Shown here piece by piece: positions 9,106 to 17,550 of a DNA stretch of 64,000 bases. Below the pieces are notes generated by a model that had not been told where the DNA came from, did not search any database, and saw only the letters and a list, made by a program, of their open reading frames with translations. This DNA comes from JAWKWH01 sp963669285 (GTDB taxonomy: Bacteria; Pseudomonadota; Alphaproteobacteria; Rhizobiales; Rhizobiaceae). Each line of letters opens with the position of its first letter. The first letter of the stretch is position 1. The stretch is taken from NCBI GenBank assembly GCA_963669285.2, contig CAXXSI010000022.1:744001-808000 (forward strand), in the 5' to 3' direction. A program made the translations under genes and the position numbers.

Positions 9106-10515
9106 ATGGCCAGAGAGCTGACCGAAGAAGACCGCCAATTTGCCGCCGACATGATCGCCAAAGCGCGGGCGGCAATGGCTGAGATTGAAGATTGGAGCCA
9201 GGAGAAGCTGGACCGACTGGCGCAGGCCATCGGCTGGTATGCAGGCAACGAAAAGACCTTTACCCGGCTGGCGCAGATGGGGGTCGATGAAAGCGGGATC
9301 GGCGATCGCGAGGGCCGTCCTGCCAAGCGTTTCAAGATTCACGGCGTGCTCCGCGATGCCTTGCGCCAGAAGTCGACCGGCATCGTTGAGGTGGATGAGG
9401 CCAAGGGGATCGTCAAATATGCCAAGCCGGCCGGCGTCATCGCATCGCTAATTCCGATGACCAATCCCGCGCTGACGCCGCCGGTGACCGGCATTTATGC
9501 TGCCAAGGCCCGCGATGCGGTAATCTTTTCGCCTCATCCACGCTCGGCCGCTACCACTTTCGAGATGGTCGAGGTGATGCGTACCGCCTGCCACGCAGTC
9601 GGTGCACCCGAGGATCTCTTCCAGGCAATCCGTAAACCGTCGATACCACTGACCCAGCATCTGATGGAAATCTGCGACTTGACCCTCGCGACAGGGGGCA
9701 AACCGATGGTCAAGGCGGCCTACTCCTCGGGCAGACCAGCCTATGGCGTCGGCGCCGGCAATTCCTCGATCGTCATCGACGAGACCGCGGACATCGACAT
9801 TGCGGCCGCCAATACCCGCATGTCCAAGACATCGGATTTCGGTTCGGGCTGCTCGGCCGATGGCAACATCATCATCCAACGGTCGATCTACGACCAGATG
9901 GTCGCCGCGCTCGAGGCTGAAGGCGGCTATTTGTGTAGTTCCGAAGAAAAGGCGCTGGTGGAAAAGGCCATGTGGGATGAGAAGGGCAACCGGACATTCC
10001 CGACCATTGCCTGCCGTCCGCAGCAGACCGCCGAGGTTGCAGGATTCTCCATTCCCGACGACCGCAAATTTCTCATGGTGGAGAATCAGGGCCAGATCGG
10101 ACCACAGCACAAGTTCTCCAAGGAGAAACTGACAACCCTGATGGCGCTCTATCACTTTGAGACCTTCGATGAGGCGCTCGATACGGTGAGGGCCATCTAC
10201 GAGGTTGGCGGCAAGGGCCACTCCTGCGGGATCTACAGCCACGATGACGAGCATATAGACGCGCTTGCACAGGTGGCACCTGTCAGCCGGATGATGGTTC
10301 GACAGGCGCAGTCGAAAGCCAATGCCGGAAGCTTTACCAACGGCATGCCGATGACATCGTCGCTGGGCTGCGGAATTTGGGGCGGCAATATCACCAACGA
10401 AAATGTCAATCTGAAGCACTTCATGAACTACACATGGGTCAGCCGGCCGATTGCCGAGGACCGGCCTTCGGAAGATGAGCTGTTTGGCGAGTTTTACGGA
10501 CGGGAGGTCGCGTGA
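9106..10515 (+). CDS. CoA-acylating aldehyde dehydrogenase (sulfoacetaldehyde dehydrogenase-like)
   Basis: A 469-residue aldehyde dehydrogenase of the acylating branch. It has the branch motif IPMTNPALTPP in place of the usual WNFP region, GVGAGNSSIVID in the nucleotide fold, and the catalytic Cys249 in FGSGCSADGN. Such enzymes turn an aldehyde and CoA into an acyl-CoA with NAD(P)+ (or the reverse). The closest named relative I can recall is the sulfoacetaldehyde dehydrogenase SauS, but that name is not proof of substrate. A GAGGA site precedes ATG 9106, and the stop overlaps the start of the ThDP enzyme gene, so the two products likely act in sequence. Confidence 0.75.
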   Translation: MARELTEEDRQFAADMIAKARAAMAEIEDWSQEKLDRLAQAIGWYAGNEKTFTRLAQMGVDESGIGDREGRPAKRFKIHGVLRDALRQKSTGIVEVDEAKGIVKYAKPAGVIASLIPMTNPALTPPVTGIYAAKARDAVIFSPHPRSAATTFEMVEVMRTACHAVGAPEDLFQAIRKPSIPLTQHLMEICDLTLATGGKPMVKAAYSSGRPAYGVGAGNSSIVIDETADIDIAAANTRMSKTSDFGSGCSADGNIIIQRSIYDQMVAALEAEGGYLCSSEEKALVEKAMWDEKGNRTFPTIACRPQQTAEVAGFSIPDDRKFLMVENQGQIGPQHKFSKEKLTTLMALYHFETFDEALDTVRAIYEVGGKGHSCGIYSHDDEHIDALAQVAPVSRMMVRQAQSKANAGSFTNGMPMTSSLGCGIWGGNITNENVNLKHFMNYTWVSRPIAEDRPSEDELFGEFYGREVA

Positions 10516-12290
10516 TGAAGGACACTGCTGACAAAACGGTCGCCGAACACATCGTTACCTATCTCGAGCAGCGCGGCGTTGACCATGTCTTCGGGCTTTG
10601 CGGACATACCAACATCGCCGTTCTGGCGGCCATGGCCGATAGCGAGATCGACTTCGTAACCGTGCGCCATGAACAGATTGCCAGCCACGCGGCCGATGCC
10701 TATGCGCGGGTGCAGGGCAAAGCTTCCGTTGTGCTTTCGCACTTGTCGCCCGGATTGACGAACTGCGCCACCGGCGTTGCCAATGCGGCGCTGGACTGCA
10801 TCCCAATGGTGGTTATTGCCGGTGATATCCCGACCCATTATTACGGCAAGCATCCGCACCAGGAGGTCAATTTGCACGCCGATGCGGCCCAGTGGGAAAT
10901 CTACCGTCCCTTCGTCAAACGCGCCTGGCGCGTGGACCGCGCAGATCTGATGGCGGAAATCCTGGAAAAGGCCTTCCAACTGGCCGAGAGCGGTCAGCCC
11001 GGTCCGGTGCTGGTCAACGTGCCGATGGATATTTTCTCCGAGCGTATTGCATCGGACAGTTTCGACCGGGTCGCTTCCAACACCAAGGCGCTGGTCAAGC
11101 CATCCATAGACGATGAAACCGCCAGGTCCATCGTAACGGCGCTGGCTGCGGCAGAGCGTCCGGTGATCTATGCCGGTGGCGGTATTCTGCTGGCGCGCGC
11201 ATCGGAGGAATTGCGGGAATTTGCCGAACATATGGGCCTGCCTGTCGCCCATTCGCTGATGGGCAAGGGCTGTCTGCGCGACGATCATCCGCTGGTTTTA
11301 GGCATGACCGGATTTTGGGGCACCGAGCTGGTCAACCAGAGCTGCCTGAACGCCGATTGGCTGTTTGCCATCGGCACGAGATTTAAAGAGGCCGACTGCT
11401 CCAGTTGGTATCCCGGTTACACGTTCAACATCCCGGGCACCAAGGTTATTCATATCGATATCGAACCATCGGAGATCGGCAGAAACTACCCGACAGAGAT
11501 TGGCGTTGTCGCTGATCTGAAGGCCGCGCTGAAAGTTCTCACTCGCGTTGCCAAACAAATGTATCCCGACGGATTTGCGCGGCCGGAGATTGAGCGGAAA
11601 ATCGCCGCATTCCGCAAGGAATTCAAACAAGGCAACAGCGAAATGGCCACGTCGTCGGCTTTTCCGATGATGCCGGAACGCATTCTGGCCGATACGAGAA
11701 AGGCATTACCGGACGATGCAATCATCACCACGGATGTCGGCTGGAACAAGAACGGTGTCGGCCAGCAGTTTGATATCCTCACACCCGGCTCGATCCTGAC
11801 ACCTGGCGGATTCGCCACGATGGGTTTCGGTCCTCCCGGTGCGATCGGTGCCAAGCTCGCCGCGCCCGACCGCGTTGTCCTTAGCCTCGTCGGTGACGGC
11901 GGGTTCGGGCAGAATCCGTCGATGCTGGCAACCGCCGTCGAGCGCAATCTCGGCATCGTCTGGCTGGTAATGAACAACAATGCGTTCGGCACCATCGCCG
12001 GTCTGCAGAAAGCCCATTACGGCCTGACCTACGGCACCACATTTCCCGGATCGCCCGATGCACCGACAAATGGTCCCGGTTATGCCGAAATCGCCCGGGC
12101 ATACGGTGCCGAGGGTGTCCGCATATCATCTGCCGATGAACTTTTGCCGGCTCTGGAAGCCGCGATTGCCAGCGGCAAGCCGACCGTGCTCGACGTTCCA
12201 ATGATCAACAATCCGACGCCGACGACCGGGCATTGGAACATTCTGGATATCTACTCGCCCGACAAGGACGTATCCCACGTGGCGACGTAG
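10515..12290 (+). CDS. acetolactate synthase-like ThDP-dependent enzyme
   Basis: A 591-residue enzyme of the acetolactate synthase/2-oxoacid decarboxylase superfamily. The N-terminal pyrimidine-binding domain carries the activating Glu53 (VRHEQIASHAADAYAR), the middle domain follows, and the C-terminal domain has the ThDP motif GDGGFG (from residue 460) closing with NNNAFG about 25 residues later. ATG 10515 is preferred over GTG 10512 because GGGAGG lies at good distance; it overlaps the upstream stop (TGATG). IolD, which opens a cyclic dione in inositol catabolism, belongs to this superfamily, so a C-C bond-cleaving role producing the aldehyde for the preceding dehydrogenase is plausible. 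It does not look like sulfoacetaldehyde acetyltransferase at its N-terminus. Confidence 0.72.
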   Translation: MKDTADKTVAEHIVTYLEQRGVDHVFGLCGHTNIAVLAAMADSEIDFVTVRHEQIASHAADAYARVQGKASVVLSHLSPGLTNCATGVANAALDCIPMVVIAGDIPTHYYGKHPHQEVNLHADAAQWEIYRPFVKRAWRVDRADLMAEILEKAFQLAESGQPGPVLVNVPMDIFSERIASDSFDRVASNTKALVKPSIDDETARSIVTALAAAERPVIYAGGGILLARASEELREFAEHMGLPVAHSLMGKGCLRDDHPLVLGMTGFWGTELVNQSCLNADWLFAIGTRFKEADCSSWYPGYTFNIPGTKVIHIDIEPSEIGRNYPTEIGVVADLKAALKVLTRVAKQMYPDGFARPEIERKIAAFRKEFKQGNSEMATSSAFPMMPERILADTRKALPDDAIITTDVGWNKNGVGQQFDILTPGSILTPGGFATMGFGPPGAIGAKLAAPDRVVLSLVGDGGFGQNPSMLATAVERNLGIVWLVMNNNAFGTIAGLQKAHYGLTYGTTFPGSPDAPTNGPGYAEIARAYGAEGVRISSADELLPALEAAIASGKPTVLDVPMINNPTPTTGHWNILDIYSPDKDVSHVAT

Positions 12291-12478
12291 ACTGTGTGAC
12301 GCACTCCATCCGAACCGGTTCGCTCAAATGTGATCACCGGCGGCCGGGCAGGATCGCACCGCAACGGCGACGAGTTGATCTCGTCGCCGCGTCCGTTTGT
12401 GGTCTGGGGGCAGGGGACTTGCCACCGGGTGATCGCTTGGTTTGGCAGGTCTGATCGAAACCATGTCCTGCGCCGCAC

Positions 12479-12493
12479 TTTACAATTCTTTAC
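12479..12493. promoter_or_regulatory. CpxR/OmpR-type direct repeat TTTAC-N5-TTTAC
   Basis: Two perfect TTTAC half-sites are separated by five bases, which read on the other strand is GTAAA-N5-GTAAA, the consensus known for enterobacterial CpxR. It lies 100 bases upstream of the Spy/CpxP-like gene and its two-component system, where an autoregulatory site would be expected. The rest of the 12,291-12,592 gap shows no gene. Confidence 0.5.
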
Positions 12494-12592
12494 ATTGGCG
12501 AGAAGTGGCAGCAACAGAAGCCTCCTAGTTTGGCAACAAGGCGGAAAGACAAGCCGCCCCACAATGAGGCCAACCAGACCAGGAGATTGATT

Positions 12593-13219
12593 ATGAACGA
12601 GCGCCACGAAAACAACGAAGGCCAGAACGCTTCCAGGCAAGAAGACAACGAACCCAGGAAAATCGGCAAGCGCGCGATTGCGTACATTACCGCCGGCACC
12701 GTTCTGTTGGGCAGCGCGTTTGGCGTACAGGCCTTCGCGCAAAGCAAAACCTACGAGCACATGAAAGTGTTTGCCGCTAGCGAGTACAGCGGAAAGCACG
12801 GCGGCTGGGGTCGGCATGGCGGCGGTCATCATCGCTTTGCCAACATGAGTGACGCGGAAATCGAAGCTGCGATCACCCGTGTGGTCAAACATGTCGCCAT
12901 CGAAATCGACGCGACAGACGTGCAGGCGGAGAAGATCACCACGCTGTTGACAGCCGTGGCCAAGGATATGAAACCGATGCGTGAAGACATGCGTTCGGCT
13001 GCGCAAGAGATGCACACATTGCTGTTGGAAGAGACAATCGATCGCCAGGCGCTCGAACGGATTCGCACCGAACGACTTGCGGAAGCCGACCGTATCAGCA
13101 AAAAGCTGGTCGCAGCGATTGCCGACGTCGGTGAAGTCCTGACGGCCGAGCAGCGCAAGGTGCTCGACGAGCGCATCAAGCAGTTCCGTGAGATGCGCGG
13201 TCGCTGGCACCGCGGCTGA
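12593..13219 (+). CDS. Spy/CpxP-like periplasmic stress protein
   Basis: A 208-residue protein with a hydrophobic segment at residues 24-45 ending FGVQAFAQS, likely a signal peptide or anchor, then a glycine/histidine-rich stretch (HGGWGRHGGGHH, about residues 64-75) and an all-helical domain rich in charged residues. This resembles the Spy/CpxP/ZraP group, periplasmic chaperones or sensors that restrain a partner histidine kinase. Start 12593 follows AGGAG. The response regulator starts 22 bases after its stop and the kinase follows, as in Cpx-like systems. The His-rich segment could bind Zn, Ni or Cu; that is inference. Confidence 0.65.
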   Translation: MNERHENNEGQNASRQEDNEPRKIGKRAIAYITAGTVLLGSAFGVQAFAQSKTYEHMKVFAASEYSGKHGGWGRHGGGHHRFANMSDAEIEAAITRVVKHVAIEIDATDVQAEKITTLLTAVAKDMKPMREDMRSAAQEMHTLLLEETIDRQALERIRTERLAEADRISKKLVAAIADVGEVLTAEQRKVLDERIKQFREMRGRWHRG

Positions 13220-13241
13220 ATAAAGCACACAACGGCAGGTT

Positions 13242-13928
13242 ATGAAAAACGAAATCCTGTTGATTGAAGACGATGCACGGCTTGCCGAGATGGTCAGGGA
13301 CTATCTCGGCGAGTCCGGTTTTGCCGTCACGATTGCCGGCACTGGCAATGACGGATTGATCCAGCTGAAAGACAAACCGTTCGACGCGGTAATACTGGAC
13401 CTGATGTTGCCCGATATGAGCGGATTGGATGTGTGCCGGACGCTTCGTATGAACGACAACATACCGATCCTGATTCTCACCGCCAAGGGTGATCCGACCG
13501 ATCGGATCGTCGGCCTGGAACTCGGCGCTGATGATTATCTGCCCAAACCCTTCGAGCCGCGCGAATTGCTGGCGAGGTTGAACGCGATTCTCCGGCGAAG
13601 CCGCGGCGGCAAGCCCAGCGACATTTTGCGGTTCGGAAGACTGGAAATCGATCAGAATGCGATGGAGGCAACCCTGGATGGCCGCCGATGCGATCTCACC
13701 GCCCATCAATTCAAACTTCTCGAAATCATGGCCAATGCTGCCGGGCGGGTGCTTAGCCGCGATACATTGATGGATCGCCTGAAAGGCGAGAACCTCGAGG
13801 CTTTCGACCGTTCGATCGACGTGCATATCTCCCGCATCCGCTCCGAGATCGAGGATGATCCGAAGCATCCACGTCGGGTGATTACTGTCAGGGGAGCCGG
13901 TTATGTGTTTGCCCGTGCCCAGGACTAG
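13242..13928 (+). CDS. OmpR-family response regulator
   Basis: A 228-residue regulator. The receiver domain (1-120) has the acidic pair in EDDA, the phosphoacceptor Asp53 in VILDLMLPD, and Lys in YLPKPFEPRE. The C-terminal winged helix (about 130-226) ends with RVITVRGAGYVF, the OmpR/PhoB signature. It would be phosphorylated by the histidine kinase encoded 27 bases downstream and probably binds the TTTAC direct repeat upstream of the operon. It resembles CpxR/RstA more than PhoB, by context. Confidence 0.9.
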   Translation: MKNEILLIEDDARLAEMVRDYLGESGFAVTIAGTGNDGLIQLKDKPFDAVILDLMLPDMSGLDVCRTLRMNDNIPILILTAKGDPTDRIVGLELGADDYLPKPFEPRELLARLNAILRRSRGGKPSDILRFGRLEIDQNAMEATLDGRRCDLTAHQFKLLEIMANAAGRVLSRDTLMDRLKGENLEAFDRSIDVHISRIRSEIEDDPKHPRRVITVRGAGYVFARAQD

Positions 13929-13955
13929 TCCGACCGCACCTGCCGGGTGGCGACC

Positions 13956-15212
13956 ATGGTGAGACGGCGGCTTTATCTTCAGATCTATGCGACGATCATC
14001 GGCAGTATCGTCATGATGGCGGTGTTGTCCGGCATCTTGTGGAATGTTTTCGGTCGAGATCATTTCAATCGTGAGGTGTTGGGGCTAACCAGCGAATTGG
14101 CCATGCTCTCGCTGCCGCAGGCATCGGCACCGATTGCGGAGCAACACCAGGCGATCATCAAGCTGGGACAGAAACTTGATGTCGATATCAGCCTTTTTGA
14201 CGCAGACCTTCAATTGGTGGCGGCTTTCGGCCGGCCATTGGATCCCCCAAGGGGCTTCGGGCGGTTCGGTGGCGAAAACAGGCGCGCCGGACCTCGGTTG
14301 ACGCTCAACCTGCCGGACGGACGCTGGTTGGCGATGAATGTCAGCCGTCGCGGAGCTCCGCATCCGTTGATCGGCCTGATCATGTTTCTCGGCACGATCG
14401 TTGTGAGTGTCGTGCTGGCATCCTATCCGCTCGTCAGGCGGCTGACACGCCGACTGGAACGGCTCCAGCAAGGCGTCGTTCAGATCGGCAGCGGTGAACT
14501 TTCCACCCGTGTGAAAGTTGAGGGGCGTGATGAGGTGGCGGGTCTGGCGCAGAGTTTCAATGAAGCGGCTGGAAAGATCGAACAGTTGGTCAATGCAAAC
14601 CGCATGCTTTTGGCCAATGCGTCACACGAATTGCGCACGCCCTTGGCGCGAATCCGGCTGGGCATAGAATTGCTGGAAAAAAACGAAGATCCCGAGCGGC
14701 GCAAGGCGCTTATGCGCGACATCGCAGAGCTTGATCTGTTGATCGACGAGATACTGCTAATGAGCCGGCTGGAAGCCGGTGCGCAAATGGACCGTGCAGA
14801 ATCCATCGACTTGCTGGGATTGGTTGCGGAAGAGTGCGCGCGGTTCGATCATTGTTCGGTCGCCGGAAATGCCCCTGAGATCCGGGGCGATCCGCATTTG
14901 TTGCGTCGACTTGTACGCAATCTGTTGAAAAACGCGGTTGAACATGGAGCGTCTCCGGTAGAGGTGGAGATCGAGGCCGATGCAGACAGCGTCAAAATGG
15001 CGGTTAGTGACGCCGGCGACGGCATTGCGCCGGAAAACCGAGAAAAGGTGTTCGAACCGTTTTATCGCGGCGCGGGATCGCAGAATACAAAGAGTTACGG
15101 GCTGGGTTTGGCGCTGGTGCGTCAGATCGCAGAAGCGCACGGCGGTTCCGTGGTTATTTCTGACGGCGCAAATAAACGCTCCGTTATATTGGTGACGGTG
15201 CCTCACGCCTAA
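13956..15212 (+). CDS. two-component sensor histidine kinase
   Basis: An inner-membrane sensor kinase of about 418 residues. It has an N-terminal membrane segment (about 8-30), a periplasmic domain with a proline/glycine-rich loop, a second membrane segment near residues 140-160, a HAMP linker, the phosphoacceptor His224 in SHELRTPLARI, and the ATP-binding motifs NLLKNAVEHG, DAGDGI and YGLGLALVRQI. ATG 13956 is taken as the start; GTG 13947 is in frame and cannot be excluded because neither has a strong ribosome site. It forms an operon with the Spy-like protein and the response regulator. Confidence 0.88.
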   Translation: MVRRRLYLQIYATIIGSIVMMAVLSGILWNVFGRDHFNREVLGLTSELAMLSLPQASAPIAEQHQAIIKLGQKLDVDISLFDADLQLVAAFGRPLDPPRGFGRFGGENRRAGPRLTLNLPDGRWLAMNVSRRGAPHPLIGLIMFLGTIVVSVVLASYPLVRRLTRRLERLQQGVVQIGSGELSTRVKVEGRDEVAGLAQSFNEAAGKIEQLVNANRMLLANASHELRTPLARIRLGIELLEKNEDPERRKALMRDIAELDLLIDEILLMSRLEAGAQMDRAESIDLLGLVAEECARFDHCSVAGNAPEIRGDPHLLRRLVRNLLKNAVEHGASPVEVEIEADADSVKMAVSDAGDGIAPENREKVFEPFYRGAGSQNTKSYGLGLALVRQIAEAHGGSVVISDGANKRSVILVTVPHA

Positions 15213-15310
15213 GGATCAGAACCCCGGAATGAAGGTGTCCGGTTTTCGCGATTGGGCGCCGGCTGATGACTGGCGGGCGATTTGGCGCAGATCCCACAAA
15301 CGGAATCCGT

Positions 15311-15694
15311 TCAGCGCCGTCTCGTCAACTCGTCATCGATCATCCGGTTTAACCGGGCCATCTCCCGTGTCGCCGCATCGCGCTGGTCGGCAGGCACGCG
15401 GTCCGGGTGGTTGGTCAGTGCAAAATCGCGTCTGAACCGGCCTAATTGCTGCAGGCTGGCTTGGCGCAACTCAAGCTCCTTTGGAAGCTCGGTCGGCGGC
15501 GTGTTGCAATCAACATCGTTCTGTTGGTTCTGCGATTCGGAATCTGCCTGCAAATACTCGTCGGCCAATCGCTGGTAGGGAAGCTTGTTGTCGGGATTTG
15601 TTACTAGTTGCCGCGTTATGACCGATGGTTTCAACGAGGCCGGTCGCAAAGGCTTCGACTGAAGCAAGGCGGAAAATCTTGGACGCACTAGCAT
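15311..15694 (-). CDS. J-domain-like protein
   Basis: A 127-residue minus-strand protein whose C-terminal 45 residues look like part of a DnaJ J-domain: a helix LGRFRRDFALTN followed by HPDR, then a helix MARLNRMIDDEL. The HPD loop is the residue set that stimulates DnaK ATPase. The N-terminal part is low in recognisable features. It is convergent with the histidine kinase gene. The start at 15694 is uncertain because the upstream GGAA is weak. Short J-like proteins of this kind occur in rhizobia with unknown clients. Confidence 0.6.
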   Translation of the reverse strand: MLVRPRFSALLQSKPLRPASLKPSVITRQLVTNPDNKLPYQRLADEYLQADSESQNQQNDVDCNTPPTELPKELELRQASLQQLGRFRRDFALTNHPDRVPADQRDAATREMARLNRMIDDELTRRR

Positions 15695-15873
15695 TATTCC
15701 GGATGTTCAAAACGGGGCACCGGCTCGAACTTAACGGGCAGCCGTCTCCAGCAGGTTAAGGAGTGCTCGATAAACAAGGCGCGGACGTCAGTTACGGACA
15801 AGGCTGGCTTTCTACCATCCCATCCTGGCGATTCCGCTCGCCGCATCCGTGCCGTCATGAGGTGGCCTTGTCC

Positions 15874-16311
15874 ATGATCAAATCAATTGCCGTTGTGCTA
15901 TGGGTGTGCGCCATGACTGTCGGCGGACTGTACGTCGCCCATTTCGGCGCCGAAGGACTAAAGTCCGGCGATGACCTGCCGGTTGCCCAATCGGAATTGA
16001 TCAGAACCAAGATGATCGCCGTGCCGGTTATGCGCGATGGCGTCGTCGTTGGGTACTTCCTGTCCCGTTTGGAATACGAAATCGATGGTCGCGCCGTACA
16101 GCATGAATTGCCGGCCGATTCTTTGCTGCGTCATGCATTGCACGTTGCTGTAAACGAGCTGCAATCTGCGGACTTGCAAAGTGTTAGTGAGATCGACAAA
16201 CGCAATATCGAGAAAATCGTCAGCGAACAGGTGGCTCAATACCTCGGATCGAAGGCGGCGGTGATCGTCAAAGTAGCTGAGACAGATTTCCTATTGAGAT
16301 CAGATAGTTAG
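15874..16311 (+). CDS. conserved membrane-anchored protein beside the flagellar cluster
   Basis: A 145-residue protein with one N-terminal hydrophobic segment (residues 3-22, IKSIAVVLWVCAMTVGGLYV) followed by a soluble domain of mixed strands and helices, probably periplasmic. I do not recognise the family by name; the layout (anchor plus a domain ending in VIVKVAETDFLL) is reminiscent of FliL-like proteins. Start 15874 follows GAGGTGG; the open frame begins further upstream at 15763 without a good site. It precedes an AT-rich 275-base gap holding no gene. Confidence 0.55.
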   Translation: MIKSIAVVLWVCAMTVGGLYVAHFGAEGLKSGDDLPVAQSELIRTKMIAVPVMRDGVVVGYFLSRLEYEIDGRAVQHELPADSLLRHALHVAVNELQSADLQSVSEIDKRNIEKIVSEQVAQYLGSKAAVIVKVAETDFLLRSDS

Positions 16312-16586
16312 TACCCTGTATTGGTTTTGTTTGATTTGACGCAACGTCTTCGACTTCGGAGGCTGTCAAGCTCGCCAGACAATTTGTGCTGCGCGAGTTT
16401 CGCGCAAGGTTCACCAGTGATTATCAAACCATTGAAGTAAGGGATCTGACGTATGCGTAAGTAGTTATCTATCTACATTTAAACCATTGATGTAGTTGGA
16501 AAAAAGAAAATATTAGATAAATCGATTGGACTCGTGATTTCTTGTTTGTACTATTGAATTGGGCTTGAAAATGAATCGGCGGGGAT

Positions 16587-17345
16587 ATGAATTCGCTCAA
16601 ACGCGGTACAGATCAATTCGAAGCGGACAATAAGACAAACTGGACTGAAGCCCATGCTGATCAGCAGCGTTGGAAGGTTCTGGATGAGTTGAAGCGCGCG
16701 TCAAGCACCTACGGATTTCGCGATGTGATTATCGCGGACATAAACAAGAACGAACTCAAAGATCCGAAGCAGAAAATCATCGCGACCAATCTGACCAGCG
16801 AGGTTTTCTACCGATTCAACGAAATTTACGGAAGTTGTCAGTGCCCGCTGCTGGCGAGGGGAAAAACCTCCATCGCGCCGACGAGTTGGGACGCAATCGA
16901 CATCGTTGAACTGGCAGGATCCGAAGGTGGAAAAGAGGACAGCGCACGTTCGGAAATGTCGTCGCTGTTTCGGGAGCACGAAATCGGCGGCGGGTATTGC
17001 GTACCCGTTCGGGGTGCTCGCGGTCAGGCGCTGATGGTAATTTATTGCGGTTCTGATGCTTGTGCCGGTATCCGTTTTCCGGAGTTGACCCAGAGTACTT
17101 TCGAGACGATGGATTCCTATCTGTCTGAGATGCAATCAAACGAACCGGCCGTGCAGCGCCTGACCAAACGCGAAGTCGAGTGTCTGGCCTGGGCGTCTGA
17201 AGGTAAGACAAGCGGCGAGTTGGCTGAAATTGTTGGCCTCTCTGAGCACACGGTCAACCATTACCTGCTTTCGGCCGCAAAAAAACTCAATACCGTCAAC
17301 CGGATACAAGCTGTCGCAAAAGCTTTGAGAATGGGAATCATCTGA
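16587..17345 (+). CDS. LuxR-family regulator, VisN/VisR-like
   Basis: A 252-residue regulator with an N-terminal ligand-binding-type domain (about 20-175) and a C-terminal LuxR helix-turn-helix (about 186-250: LTKREVECLAWASEGKTSGE, then HTVNHYLLSAAKKL). In rhizobia the VisN/VisR pair of this size tops the motility cascade and switches on rem. Here only one such gene is seen, next to the flagellar operons, so it may act alone or with a partner elsewhere. The upstream gap 16,312-16,586 is AT-rich and probably holds its promoter. Assignment to VisN or VisR specifically is not possible by eye. Confidence 0.68.
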   Translation: MNSLKRGTDQFEADNKTNWTEAHADQQRWKVLDELKRASSTYGFRDVIIADINKNELKDPKQKIIATNLTSEVFYRFNEIYGSCQCPLLARGKTSIAPTSWDAIDIVELAGSEGGKEDSARSEMSSLFREHEIGGGYCVPVRGARGQALMVIYCGSDACAGIRFPELTQSTFETMDSYLSEMQSNEPAVQRLTKREVECLAWASEGKTSGELAEIVGLSEHTVNHYLLSAAKKLNTVNRIQAVAKALRMGII

Positions 17346-17550
17346 TTTCCCCGCACCTGTTGTCCCGGTGTTGGACAGGAGTTGATCGCCAGCCGCGATC
17401 AGGGTGTCGAAAACGCCGAGCAAAACCCCGGCGTTAAGGGATTGTTTCATTATTTCCATCTAATATTCGAGCGTTGGCAAAATCCCGTAGCTTAACTGAG
17501 TTCGCAGGTCTCGGTTGGCTGCACTCGCACATCAAGAGTGACGGTGACGT

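Noticed and set aside
9448..10419. 323-residue minus-strand open frame
   Set aside because: Antisense to the aldehyde dehydrogenase whose catalytic motifs are intact on the + strand.
10515..12290. Calling the ThDP enzyme sulfoacetaldehyde acetyltransferase (Xsc) or acetolactate synthase IlvB
   Set aside because: The N-terminal region does not match the Xsc pattern I recall, and there is no small regulatory subunit gene as for IlvB; the generic family name is safer.
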